From contig VZSF01008217.1 of assembly GCA_013398295.1 (NCBI GenBank), positions 182,495-246,494 of the forward strand: DNA of 64,000 bases, in the 5' to 3' direction. Both the position numbers and the translations under genes were made by a program. Below are positions 28,981-40,224 of this stretch, piece by piece. The notes beneath the pieces are model-generated. The model searched no databases and had not been told where the DNA came from. It was given only the letters and a program-made list of their open reading frames with translations. This DNA comes from Chionis minor (lineage: Eukaryota > Chordata > Aves > Charadriiformes > Chionididae). How positions within the stretch are numbered: position 1 is the first letter of the stretch; each line of letters begins with the position of its first letter.

Positions 28981-29792
28981 TAACACTGCCAAAACACTGC
29001 CAAAACCACCCCTAAACCATGTCCCTCAGTACCACGTCTTCATCTTTTAAATACCTCCAGGGGTGGCCATTCCACCACCTCCCTGGGCAGCCTGTTCCAA
29101 TGCTTGATAACCCTTTCTGTAAAGAAGGCTTTCCCAATATCCAATCTAAACCTCCGCTGGCATAACTTAAACCCATTGCCTCTTGTCCTACCACCCGTTC
29201 CTTGAAAGAAGAGACCTGTGCCCATCTCACTACAATCTCCTTTCAGGTAGCTGTAGAAAGCAGTAAGGTCTCCCCTCAACCTTCTCTTCTCCAGACTAAA
29301 CAATCATAATTCCCTCAAGCCTCTCCTCATAAGACTTGTTCTCTCTCACCAGCTTCCTTGCCCTTCTCTGGACATGCTCCACCACCTTAATGTCCCTCCT
29401 ATACTGTGGCGCCCAAAACTGAGCAAAGTACTCAAGCTGCGGCCTCACCAGTGCTGAGTACAGGAGCATAATCACCTCCCTGCTCCTGCTGACCACACTA
29501 TTCTTGATACAGGCCAAGATGCCATTGGCCTTCTTGGCCACCTGGGCACACTGCTGGCTCATGTCCAGCCGACTGTCCACCAGGAACCCCACACCCTTTT
29601 CTGCCAGGCAGCTTTCCAGCCACTCCTCCCCAAGCCTGCAGCACTGCCTGGGGTTGTTGTGACCAAAGTGCAGGACCCGGCACTTGGCCTTGTGCAACCT
29701 CATACAATTAGCTTCAGCCCATCAATCCAGCCTGTCCAGATCTCTCTGCAGAGCCTTCCTACCCTCAGGCAGATCAACACTCCCACTTAATC

Positions 29793-29793
29793 N
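29793..29793. other. Single unresolved base marking a sequence join
   Basis: One N inside the CR1 RT domain. The coding blocks on either side are not adjacent in CR1 ORF2 (from 'GRSCLT' directly to 'EGRKALQRDLDRL'), so roughly a hundred residues are missing here. The N is best read as a contig join rather than one ambiguous base. Confidence 0.75.
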
Positions 29794-30696
29794 TGTCAAG
29801 CAGGACCTGCCCTTCATGAACCCATGTTGGCTGATCCCCTGGTTCTCTTTCACATGCTGCATGAGTGCACTCAGGATGAATTGTTCCATGATCTTTCCTG
29901 GTACCAAGGTCAGGCTGACAGGTCTGTAGTTGCCTGGATCCTCCTTGCAGCCCTTCTTGTAGGTGGGCGTCACATTGGCAAGCCTCCAGTCACCTAGGAC
30001 CTCCTCTGTTGAGCGGGCCTGCTGACAAATGCTGGAGAGTGGCTTGGCAACCTTCTCCACCAGCTCCCTCAGCACTCTCCAGTGGATCTCATCTGGCCCC
30101 ATAGACTTGGGACTGTCCAGTTGGCATAGCAGGTCACTAACTGCTTCCTCCTGGATTATGGGATGTTTATTCTGTTCTCCAGTCCCATCTTCCAGCTCAG
30201 GGAGCTGTATACCCCAAGGATAACTGGCTTAACTATTAAAGACTGAGGCAAAGAAGGAAATAACTACCCCAGCCTTCTCCTCATCCTTGTTGACAATCTT
30301 ACCCTCTGCATCCAACAAAGGGTGGAGATTCTCCCTGGTTCTCTTTTTGTTGTTAATGTATTTCTAAAAACCTTTTTTATTATCTTTTATAACAGTGTCC
30401 AGCTTAAGTTCCAGCTGCTCTTTTGCATTTCTGGTGTTCTTCCTGCATAACCTAACTAGATTCCTATACTCTTCTTGAGATACCTGCCTCTTCTCCAAAG
30501 GTGGAAAACTCTCCTTTCCTCTCCCCCCGCCCCGCCCTGAGTCCCAGCAGAAGCTTCTTGTTCAGCCAGGCTGGTCATCTTCCCCGCTGGTTCCTCTTAT
30601 GGCACATGGGGACAGACTGCTCTTGCGGCTCCAAGACTACCCTGAAGAATGTCCAGCCTTCTGGGGCCCCTTTGCCCTTCATATCTGTTTCCCAAG

Positions 30697-30759
30697 GAAT
30701 TCTCTCAACGAGTGCCCTGAACAGGCTNGAATTCTCTCAACGAGTGCCCTGAACAGGCT
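30697..30759. repeat. 31-bp exact duplication around a single N
   Basis: The 31 bases at 30,697-30,727 recur exactly at 30,729-30,759, separated only by the N at 30,728. The unit starts GAATTCTCTCAACG and ends GAACAGGCT. This is what an unmerged overlap between two contig ends looks like. Removing one copy and the N restores the continuous CR1 ORF2 linker frame. Confidence 0.9.
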
Positions 30760-30929
30760 GAAGTCTGCTTTCTGGAAGTCCATGGTAGCAGTTTTGCTGA
30801 TCCCCCTTCTTACTGCACCAAAATTTGAGAACTCTTATCATTTCATGGTCGCTAAATCCAAGACAGCCTCCAACCGCCACATTACCCAACAGATCTTCTG
30901 TTTGTGAACAGCAGGTCTAGTGATGCACC

Positions 30930-31457
30930 TCCCCTGTGGGAGGGGTCCGGATGGCATATGGGGCCTTCTGTTCCTCTCAGAAGGGAATTGCCTACAACAA
31001 TTACCCTCCTTTTTTTATTGACAGAAGCAGTCCTAATGCGTGGGACAGACTGCCTCACCCCAGGTGACCCCCCCAGATGAATCTTCATCTATTTCCCCAC
31101 TTTCCAGGCCCTCAAGTTCCAGAGCCCCACACCTGTTGTGTAAGGGCAGCTGGGAAGGCGAGGGAGGCTGGGAGGGGACTCACTGGCCTCCCCGAGCAGG
31201 AACCTGTTTCCAATCTCCCTGTCTCTTTTTTCTGCTCCTTCTGCCTGGTGGTGAGAGGGAAGGGGATCCTGTGCTTCCTGCGGGCCTTCTCCCTGCTGCC
31301 TTTGCCCCAGGCCGTGGCTGCACCAGTCGCTCTCTGTCTCTCTCTCTCTGATGCTCCTCAGTCTGTCCACCTCCTCTCTCAGCCCTGCTGCCAGGCTGAG
31401 CAGATCATTCCCGTGGTCGCCATCTCTGCCGTCCTCCAGCGACAGTGACGGTCTCAC
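30930..31457 (-). pseudogene. CR1 ORF1, 5' part fused to ORF2 remnant
   Basis: From an ATG at 31,457 the minus strand encodes a 122-codon segment with a charged helical region ('LLSLAAGLREEVDRLRSIRERE') typical of the CR1 ORF1 coiled coil. A single in-frame TAG at about 31,089-31,091 interrupts it. The same frame then reads on through 'KKRRVIVVGNSLLRGTEGP', the first block of the ORF1 SGNH esterase domain with its GNS serine motif. The rest of that domain is deleted and the frame runs straight into ORF2 sequence (LDLLFTNRR). ORF1 proteins bind element RNA. This one is truncated and non-functional. Confidence 0.87.
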
Positions 31458-31650
31458 GCGCTCGTGCAGCCAGACACCTGCTGGCTCTGCCCCTGCTACG
31501 TCACCATCCCGCCCACGAGGTGTGGGTGCCGGCAGGAGCTAGCAGCTTTTCGCGGCTCCAAAAGCCCCAAAAAGAGACACCTGCCGGTCCTTTTCGCCTT
31601 GATTCCCTTGCCTAGCACGGACCTACCTGCACTGGAGCTGGTCTGGTAGG
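31458..31650 (-). promoter_or_regulatory. CR1 5' UTR / internal promoter region, CpG-rich
   Basis: This block directly upstream of ORF1 is far GC-richer than its surroundings, with several CpGs (in TCACGCGCTCGTGCAG, TTTTCGCGGCTCC and others). It corresponds to the CR1 5' UTR, which holds the element's promoter in full-length copies. The upstream edge near 31,650 is set by the return to AT-rich sequence. Confidence 0.7.
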
Positions 31651-34600
31651 TTTTTTACGTATCAAAACGGCTGATCTAATTAATTTTGAAGGTGCTTGCT
31701 TTTAATATCTTCAGGTATTCTCTTGGTCTTGCATTCAAATATCAAAAAACTGGAAGTAAGAAGTTACGGTGCTAAAAACCATAGTGTTTTTTCTTGTTCT
31801 TGTTCTTGACTACGTGGTTTTCTGCTGTTTTCAGTCCTGTGCTTCACTGAGAATCTCATTTCGTGAAGGCTTCACAGCCTCTGGCAGAGGGCCCTTAATC
31901 CAGCCTTGCTTTGTTCATGGTCCTGCACATGTCAGCACCTCAGGGCTCAGCTGTAGGTACCTCCAGTGGGATGCTGGCTTCCTGCTTTTGGCCTGTTCTC
32001 ACTGTAGGTAAGCATAAACACTAGGCCCTTTCTGGATGCTCTAATTCATTTTTGCCTCCTCCAGTCTTACTAGTTAACAGCTTTGTGTGAAAGTCACAGT
32101 GTGTTTCCTTCTCCTTGGGATAGAGATCGCTATGTCTGGGGAGGGCATCAACATCCTTTGACAGCATCTCTGCTCAGAGAGATTCTCCTTGCCTGCTGCA
32201 GAGCAGAGTTGGTGAGCTCGATATAATGTTTGGACCCAACACATGCGTACAGCGTACAATGTAAAATTTGCTCACAAGCCCTGTTGAAAAGGAATTTTGG
32301 AAGCATTTTTATTGTTGTTGTTAATTGATCTGTTTTAATGCCTGAGTAGTTTTACTAATGGAAAAAAAAGAGCTTTTTGAAAATAAAGGGCTTTTCTCCA
32401 GAGCCTTCAAAAAGGATCTAAAAGTAGAAACACGTGAACATTGAATTACTTTTTGGTTTGGTTAATAAAACCAATAATCAACTACAGCACAAATGGAGAG
32501 AATGAACCAAACTTAGAATTTTGTCATTGCCAAAGTGAAAAGAATGAAATATATTTGAGGTTTCTGTTTGGGTTATATGAGCTAAATTGATAAAATGCCT
32601 AGTGATGAACGCTGTTGGAGTGCTCAAGCAGGAAATGTTCAATTAATTCCTCTGTGAGAGGAGATCTGGACCTTCTCTTCCACCTTAAACATCAGGTGGT
32701 TGGGTATTCTGGTACTGTACCGCTAATCCCTTGTATTGAACTTCTATTCAAATTAAACATTATCTGAAATAGGAATTTGAATCCATAGGATTGTTCTTCC
32801 TTCTCCTTTTCTGGATGGGTATTCCACCAGGTTGTTTTTTTGACTTCTCTTTCAATATATTCTTAAATGTTGTAATAGTAAAATATTTCAAAGGGGAAGT
32901 AGCAAAAATGTGCTAGATGAGTACTTAAATAACTTCATCAGATATTTGGAAAAAAAAAGCTTTTCTCTCCAAGAGGAGTCTCATAATCATTACCTTACTA
33001 TGAGCTTATTCTAAGTCTTCAGTTATCCTGCTAGTTGTTATGAGCCAGAATCTCAGTGAGCAAAATTCTTACAGAGATAATCCAGTGCCTTTGTGGCCTG
33101 GAAAATGAAATCTCAGGTTGATTTACCCTGGCACTATTTATCTGGAAAGCCAGCACCTCGCTTTACCCTTTGGCATAAGGTTAAGTTGTGATAGACTAGA
33201 GCACTCTTACACCACAAATGCATATAAACATGAAGTTAAACTTAATCAGATGCACAAAACCTCCACCAGACTGAAATAATTCAATAATTCTTTTTTTTTT
33301 TTTTTTTTTTTTCATTCTCTGGAGCATATGACTGTGAATATTCAGTTATTAACTAATATGCAGACATTTGTGAAATAAATGCCTTCAGAATTCTACAGTA
33401 AACAACTCAATCAAATCAGGCTATCGCTTTCATATTTACCCCTCATTTATAGTTCTAATATTCTGCTTGTAGTCTTGATTGGGGAAACGTGATTTTTATA
33501 GAATAATTAGCCTAAACACATACCTCATTTATCATCAAATAAATTAAGATATGATAAGCTAAAATAAAGATAATGACTTTTAAGGTTTCATTTAGCTATG
33601 TCAATGTTCAGAACCATAAGTGTAGGTAAAAAAGCTTTTCTGTACAGACAGCTGGGGCCAAAGTCCTCTCTCGTACCTCTGACGGCTGCCTAGCAGTGGG
33701 GATAGACAGAGCCCTAAATTAATATAGAAAGATGATTAACTTTTGTGGTGTACTTTCTGAATTTTTCTTTTCTGAAGAGAAGCTGGCTTCAGAAGTCTCT
33801 TATTCACATACAGAGTATTGGGCCCTGCATTTAGAGAGCTAGAAATTATAGAAGAGAAGAAGATCCAAGTAAGATGATCTTTGAATCTCTGCACATTCCA
33901 CTGTATGTGACAGTTAGTAAAATCCTCTCTCTCTCTCTTTCTGAAGGACCTGAAAAGTTAAGGGTGGGAAGTGGAAATGATTAAGAATAAGCAAATTTCT
34001 TCAGCCTAAGCATTTAAAAGATCCATAGACTTAGGGTCAGAACACAGTACTGATATTTAACTTACAAACTCTTTAACATCTGCCAATTCTCTACATTGGC
34101 TTTGTTGAAAAAAGGCTATGATATTTTTTTCAAGAAGCTTCACTTCTGTTTCTCCAAAGGAATTTGAATTTTTGATGGGCTTGCTCACTACTGGGAAAAG
34201 CAACCAGAATCACACTTTGCGTTTTTTCGGGTGAGGTTAAGAAGGAAACTAATGGTCATGGATGGAGCACATCATTCACATTTTCTTGTTTAGTTTGTAA
34301 TTTACTACTTTTTTTTTTCTTTTTTTTGGCGAGTGTGGGGGAAAACTATGCAAGATGGGCACTATTTTTCCATTAAGAACAGTGAGATTTCTTCACGGAG
34401 GCTGGTGATTGTCTGATGTGTGAATTATAGACCTTCTTGATTAGCCACTTATCTCTGCAGGATAACTCTGTTGTCTGCAAATGCATGTGGCATTGGAGGA
34501 ATAAAAGACTCTCACTGCTTCTTTTTAGGGACCTTCAGGCAGGATTGTTCTGTGATGACATTAAAGGTATTTGAAATAGGTTTTATACATTCAGTAGCCC

Positions 34601-37529
34601 AGTGATATCCTGAATTTTTAAAATTATCTCATAATAGTTGCATCTCGAAGAGATGCAGAAGCAATGGGATGCAGATCTGTCTAGCTAAGATGATGAATGG
34701 AAAGCTTTACCTATACTGAAAACTCTGAGGACTCTACATGTATCTTGGTATAAAAGTCTGAAGATCATGTCAGAATTCTTTTTTTTTTTTTTTAATAGGA
34801 CAGTATTTCAAAGAGAAAGAGAGTTACTCCTAGCATTGTGTTGATCTTGTCTAAACGAAAAAGTATGGCAATAGAATATGCTGAGTTTATGAATAGTTTT
34901 CCCACAGCAAACTGAATGGTCATCTAGCAGAAACACTTATGTCATGAAAAGTTGTTGCTTATTTTTCCCCTGTCTTACAGACTCTTTAGATGTATCAGCA
35001 GGTTTTGTTTATGGGTAGAACAGCTGAACCTTTAAAGGAATATCAGTCTTTCCTCATGTTCTCTTTCCACCTTCCCAAGTTTATTCCTATACCTTGTTGA
35101 AATCCAGAATTTCCACAGTTGGCAGAAAGTCTGATATATGTTCATAAATTATGACCATTTTACATCCTTGACTTGGTAAAACCTTGGTAGGACCCTCTGG
35201 ATTTGACTTCGTCAGTTACGGGAAAATCAAGGACAAAGGGACCTAAAGTGTAACTAGAGCAGAATTTATGTACCTGAGTTGAAATCTGTGTTCTTAAACC
35301 TTGATGTATCCAAATTCTGAAGTTCTCCAGGCTTATACATAGCTGTTTTTTTTTTCTGTGTACAAAAGTGCCTTGGACTTGAAAGGGCTGAATCAGTCCT
35401 TGTCCACCTGTTCTGGAGTTAGAACTGCAGAAATCCTTGGAAAATGGACTGCAAACTAGTATCACCACTGTCAGATTGAAGAGACCTAAGCAGTTGACCA
35501 CAGTATCACATGCACCCTTGCTTTCCTTTTCAGGCAAAGGAATGAGGAACTGCTTTATGCAGTGTGGGACAACTTCTGTTCAACTTAGAGTCCTTGTTGC
35601 TAAAATTGCCAGATCAGTCCTGAGGTTAATGCTGTGACTAGTCTTCTTACTAACTTCTGTTAGGGATGCTGCAGATTCTAGTTTTCTGTATTATTGATCA
35701 GTGTCTTACTTTATTTACTGCTGTATTTTGGTTCTAAGTATACCGTAATATATTACATAGGAAGGAAAATATCAATAGGACTTCCTTGAAAGGAACATTG
35801 AGGTTATGGTGAAAAGGTTCACTGAAGTCAATGGAATGATTTCCTTTAGACATCGTGTCAGGCTCCAGAAGATACATAATCACTCAAGGTGACTAGGAAG
35901 CATAATACAGAACCAGAATCCAAGATGCCAGTGAGTCAATTTTTTTCTTGTTTCGTGAACCAACTTTCAACCGCTCACTCTGCAGCATTATAGTATTGAT
36001 AATACCAGCAGATGTTAGCTTATTCCTGTGTTCCATATATGAAGTCAGATTCAATATGATATTTTGCAATACCTCACTTACCAAAATGTGTCAGAATTAG
36101 TCCTTGACCAAGATTTCTGATGCTTCTATTTCATCACTTGGATATTTTACTGTTCATTATTTTGAAAGCTTCTTCTATGCTTTCCCCATGAGACCAGAGA
36201 AAAAGACTTTCAGGAGTTCCCTATTTGTCTCCCTGTGTAGTTCTATGTGCTTATGGGACAGTATTCTCTGTCCCAAATCACAATCATAGCTTTTCTCATT
36301 GCTGTCCTTAATCCCTCCACTTCCTTCAGCTCTTTGCAATATATATGTACATTCACAAACAAGAAGTAAATAAAAAAAGCCACATGAAAAGAGTAACTTT
36401 TATGAAGAATGCACACAGAGCATAAGTAAGATTAAGCGGTTATTCTTTTGATAATAGTTCTTCTCAGACACTCATTCAAAGCAGAAGTGCCTTTGGTTTT
36501 TTGTTTGTTTTTTAAGTTCAGAAAGCTGGTCCAATGGAATTATCTAAAGTATGGGTTCTTTCTACAACTAGAAATTTCCTTAGTCCTAAGAAGTCTTTTG
36601 GGGTGGGTGACACTAGTAGGAAAATAATCTGTTGCATAGCTCCCTGTCATTACAGTTCTGACCAGGATGAGTCATGCAGAAAACATTCTAGTTTCTTTCA
36701 TAGGTAGAAACAATGATCAACAGTATCAGACTGAAAGCAACATTGGGAAAGAAGTACAAATAAGTGCAAATTTCTTTTTTATTAAGAAATTTCTGAGAAA
36801 TTTCTGAAGAACAGTTGGATGGTAGAATTCTAAATATAAGAAAAAGACAACATACAGATCTATTACAAAAAGCTTCAATTCTTAAGGTTTTATCACACAT
36901 TGAGTTATGCACACAGAAGAAAGCCTAACAGTACAGTTTTTAGAAGTTTTGTCAGTACATATCGGAAAAGAAATGTTTTTTGTTTTGGTTTGTTTTTTTT
37001 TTTTTAAATTAAGCTAATATATCCCATCTTTCTCATACCAATGTCTTTGGCATTTGAAAGTGGAGAAAAGAACTGCATCAATTGATAGCACTGGTACAAC
37101 ATTATCTGTCATAATAAATACATCTTCAGATTATTCATTATGTATTCAACCCTTTGGATATACCTGCTCTATCTTTCCTGTTTCCAGATAAAGCAAATGG
37201 AAGCAATCCCTGAGTTTCAATTCTAAAGGAATCCTTCTATCCTAGATAAAAGGCACTGTCTATTTTATAAACAATCTTGAAATATTTATAGCATCAACTA
37301 TTTCATTGACCTTCTCTATTTGCATAGTGACTACCTCTTTAAGTAAGGGACATACCAGTCTGAGGGCTGAAACACAGAGGACTTCAGTGTTCTGCATTTC
37401 TAGATAAACAGCAAAAAAGGAAAGATTAGCAGAAATAATTGTGTCACTATTATAAGCTGTAGTTTCTCTTAGCAGTCAAGCACAGATATACCATGACAAA
37501 TAGACTTTAACTAACTCTAGGTTGCCGTG
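31651..37529. other. Unique AT-rich sequence, no gene seen
   Basis: No repeat family or exon recognised. A GC-richer patch at about 31,850-32,260 has short frames on both strands without motifs. Pure T runs lie at about 33,292-33,312, 34,780-34,794 and 36,991-37,004. A frame at 35,160-35,537 (minus, 125 codons) has no recognisable domain. Confidence 0.55.
33292..33312. repeat. Poly(T) tract
   Basis: A run of about 20 T with no CR1-like or retrogene-like sequence beside it. Confidence 0.85.
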
Positions 37530-38095
37530 GCAGGACTGTAGCTAGTGGGTCAGGAGTAGTGGCTACTCACCTTGTGTTCAAAACTCATAAGCCCACATTT
37601 GGAGTACTGAGTCCAGTCTTTGGCTCAGCATGTTGAGTGGAGGACCAGTGAAAGATCATCAGGGGCTTGTGCACCTGGCATAGAAGAAGCAGCTGAGGGA
37701 GGTGGGTTTGTTTAGCCTGAAGAACAGAAAGTTAAGAGGGCATCTGTGGGACACTGCTGCTTTTTCTGTAATGTCAGTTCTCAATAAAGGAAAGGTGTGA
37801 AGAAGATCGAGTCTTTCTGGAGGTGCACAGCAAATGTAGAAGACACAACTGTCACAATCTGAAAAAAGGGAAATTCTAAGTAGATATGGGAGAAACCCCA
37901 GAATATTTGCAAATTGTTGTTAAGCACTGGAAAAGGTTGCACAAAGAGCCCATGGAAGTTCCTTCCTTTGAGATTTTCAGAACCTGCATAGAGAACATCC
38001 TGAGCAATTTGATCTGGCTTGATGACTTTGAACAATGGATTGGATCAGATGACCTCCAGCTTTTATTGCTTTCCTTAGCACAATGACTGGCCTAA
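37530..38095 (+). mobile_element. CR1 LINE, old 3' fragment
   Basis: About 565 bp of degraded CR1 on the plus strand. It starts in the ORF2 region just after RT ('CACATTTGGAGTACTGAGTCCAG', then 'GGGTTTGTTTAGCCTGAAG') and ends in the 3' UTR ('GATTGGATCAGATGACCTCCAG'). The terminal repeat is lost. Indels break every frame. The frames at 37,781-38,035 and 37,886-38,086 are remnants or shadows. Confidence 0.85.
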
Positions 38096-38560
38096 GGTTT
38101 ACTGTCTCTCAAATATTTTGCATAAAGACTTTCTCAATGCAGAATTTTTTTGAAATGGTTTTCATATGCGAGGGTAGAAGATGAAGAATAGAAGCATTTA
38201 TGTTACAATAGCTTAATCCATTTAATAGAAATTGTGTTAAAACTGCTGAGTAGTCAGGTAATAAATGCATCGTGGAAAGTGAAAATGAAGCTTAGAGAGT
38301 TTGGTTCTGAAGCGGGTTGGTTAGGACAGGATGTCACGAAAAGAGAGTCAGGAGGCTTCCTAGATTATAGACTATGGTTAGTTTACCAAAGGAATTGCCC
38401 ACAAACCTGTGGATTATTTCTGTTGAAGAACATTTACCACAGGATTTGTAGCTGTGAGAGACTGCGTCGGTGATAACCAACTTTGCTGGCACCACCAACA
38501 CAGCGGGTGTTTGGCTCAATATTACTACGGCGGAAACACCATCATCGGACACCACCACCA

Positions 38561-38667
38561 CAGCCTGCTTATCATGACACTGCTGATACCACTGATGACA
38601 GGAAAACTATAAGCAAACACCACAGCTTGCTTATCACAACCCTGCTGACACCATCAATGCACATGTT
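38561..38667. repeat. Imperfect tandem duplication in LTR U3 (period 62 bp)
   Basis: CAGCCTGCTTATCATGACAC at 38,561 recurs as CAGCTTGCTTATCACAACCC at 38,623, with similarity continuing for about 40 bases. Duplicated U3 blocks are often enhancer repeats in retroviral LTRs. That role is an inference here. Confidence 0.75.
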
Positions 38668-38800
38668 TATCTGCAGGAAATCCACCAGCAGACTTAGGAT
38701 CGGGGAGATCGAGAGACCTGGAGACACCCTGGGAACAGCATTGGACATGAGCACCACCACCAGGTGACGGGTGTGGTTAAGCACAGCAGCTCGCGAGGAT

Positions 38801-38810
38801 CCTATAAAAG
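38801..38810 (+). promoter_or_regulatory. TATA box of solo LTR
   Basis: CCTATAAAAG, about 200 bases before the LTR's AATAAA. It is followed by GC-richer sequence where the RNA start would lie. Confidence 0.7.
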
Positions 38811-39002
38811 AACGGAACCAACCAACATCGGACGGAACGTTCTCCCACCGGACTCGAAAATAATCAGACTGTCGGGACGCCGCAGCTCCAGGGTGGTATC
38901 TATTGCTGTAAACTCTTTCATCCTCTCCTCTTTCTTTCTTTTCTTCCTTCCTCTCTTTATGTCTTGCTCACTCCTTTGCATTTGCGAGCTTTTTGTCGGG
39001 CA

Positions 39003-39008
39003 AATAAA
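39003..39008 (+). terminator. Poly(A) signal of solo LTR
   Basis: AATAAA within GGGCAAATAAAGCTC, followed by a T- and G-rich U5 ending at the CGTGACA terminus. This order is typical of an LTR. Confidence 0.7.
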
Positions 39009-39099
39009 GCTCTTTGGCGCTTGACTCCGTTTTGAGTCTTAATTCTGTTCCTGAGAATACGAGCAAAACCTTGCTCTGGTCTTTGACCGGTGCGTGACA

Positions 39100-40224
39100 G
39101 TAGCCTAACAAACAAGCTAATATATTAGGACTTTCTGCATATTTTATTCAAAAATAGTGTATTTTCTTTTGTTTATTCCTGAGTGCACCAAGAATCCCAA
39201 CAACTTCTGCCCACCTAACAGGGTTTGTGCTCAAGCTCTGATGTGGTGCAACTGTGAAACCTGGGGTCAGACTGCTTGAAAAACAGCTAATGTGAGAAAA
39301 AAACCTATGTGAGAAAGAGCTAGGGAAACCACCCATGCACCCTCCATCAATCTGCATTTACACGATGATTGTTGCTCTTGCTCGTCTTTTGAGGTATTGA
39401 GCTATTAGTTAAGCTTCTGGCAAGCCTTGGACCTGCTGATCATGACATTTCTGGCTTGGTCTTGGACCTATCTTGGCACTATGGACTCAGCTGGCAGTCA
39501 TGGGACTCACGGCTGACTCTGGGAATTATGTCCAGATGCGTTCTGCTCTTCTTGTCAGGGTACTGTCAGACTGCACCCCTGGTTATTGAGGGCACAACAC
39601 CTGTTTGCTGTCTCCCTTGGACTCTCTCACAGTTTACTTCTATAGGTGAATATTTATAAGCTGCCTCTCTCTCTTTTGGATATCATGACTAGCTATCACT
39701 ACTGTTTAGTCTCATTCTCTGCAAAAAAGACATCAGGGAAACTCTGTTTATAGAGCAATGTCTCCATGGTCAATTGTGCGGTGGTTTACCTTGTGAAAAA
39801 CAAGGGGTCTGGTGTTTGCTCAGTCCTCATTCTGGGTAGGCAGCCACCATTTTGACTATGTCATCATGCAGCAATCCTGAAGCTGAAGTAAATAAAAGAC
39901 TTTGCTCTGACTGCAATAGTGCGTTTGAAACATTCACTACCATGCATTCTTCCGGCTACAGCACAGCCTCTTTCAAAGTGGATATACCTTTCTAGTGAAA
40001 CTCCTCACCATATTAGACTGATACACCAAAGTCCAGTTTTTCCCTCTTTTTATACAGAGCTGAAGCTGAGTAACCATCTCTTTCTCAGTCATGTATGAGA
40101 TACAGATAGGTTGCCATTTCTAGGGAAGAGATCCAGCCGAGTGCTTCTCCAGTTAAAAAAGTGTTACAAATCAAAGTACAAGCAGAAGATACTAAAACAT
40201 CAAAGTGACAAAGTATCAGATCCT
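39100..40224. other. Unassigned sequence, possible decayed LTR at 39,780-39,960
   Basis: No gene seen. The part around 39,885-39,935 (AAATAAAAGACTTTGCTCTG, then an AATAGTGCG phrase) resembles the R-U5 end of an avian retroviral LTR, but I could not find the other end. The stretch 39,410-39,660 is GC-richer and also LTR-like in composition. I do not assign either. Confidence 0.4.

Larger units (their letters stand above)
29040..30910 (-). pseudogene. CR1 ORF2 (partial), RT with gap at catalytic region
   Basis: On the minus strand the frame enters ORF2 at 'LDLLFTNRRSVG' (about 30,910), the end of the endonuclease. It continues to the RT start (30,102-29,722, with 'GPDEIHWRVLRELVE', 'NYRPVSLT', 'HGFMKGRSCLT'), then breaks at the N at 29,793. 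It resumes at 'DLPEGRKALQRDLDRLD' and the thumb (29,703-29,296, with '[24 protein letters not shown]'), then the C-terminus (29,303-29,040, ending 'PLEVFKR'). Comparison with CR1 layout shows that the whole RT palm centre, including the FADD box, is absent at the N. Whether this is real or a sequence gap cannot be told. Confidence 0.88.
28919..31650 (-). mobile_element. CR1 LINE with GC-rich 5' end, internally deleted
   Basis: The left edge (AGAATCACAGAATCAC, 28,919-28,934) is the reverse complement of the CR1 3' terminal repeat. On the minus strand the element starts in a GC- and CpG-rich 5' UTR at about 31,650-31,460, continues through ORF1, then jumps near 30,930 from ORF1 into the end of the ORF2 endonuclease. 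It runs on through RT and the 3' UTR. About 1.2 kb is missing at that jump (estimated from the CR1 layout). Two single Ns (29,793 and 30,728) also break it. Despite these breaks, 5' and 3' ends are both present, which is rare for CR1. Confidence 0.93.
38332..39099 (+). mobile_element. Solo LTR, CpG-rich, with TATA box and poly(A) signal
   Basis: A 768-bp block bounded by a perfect 7-bp inverted end, TGTCACG at 38,332 and CGTGACA at 39,093-39,099, so it begins TG and ends CA as LTRs do. A TATA box (CCTATAAAAG, 38,801-38,810) and an AATAAA signal (39,003-39,008) are spaced as expected for the U3, R and U5 parts. Many CpGs remain, which suggests it is younger than its surroundings. U3 contains an imperfect 62-bp tandem duplication. 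No target duplication is evident and no internal viral sequence flanks it. The frames inside (38,483-38,767, 38,764-39,024) are not genes. Confidence 0.82.

Noticed and set aside
35160..35537. 125-codon minus frame as a gene
   Set aside because: It has no recognisable domain, includes a Lys run from a poly(T) tract, and has no supporting signals.
38483..39024. Frames of 84-94 codons at 38.5-39.0 kb
   Set aside because: They lie wholly inside the solo LTR and overlap its TATA box and poly(A) signal.
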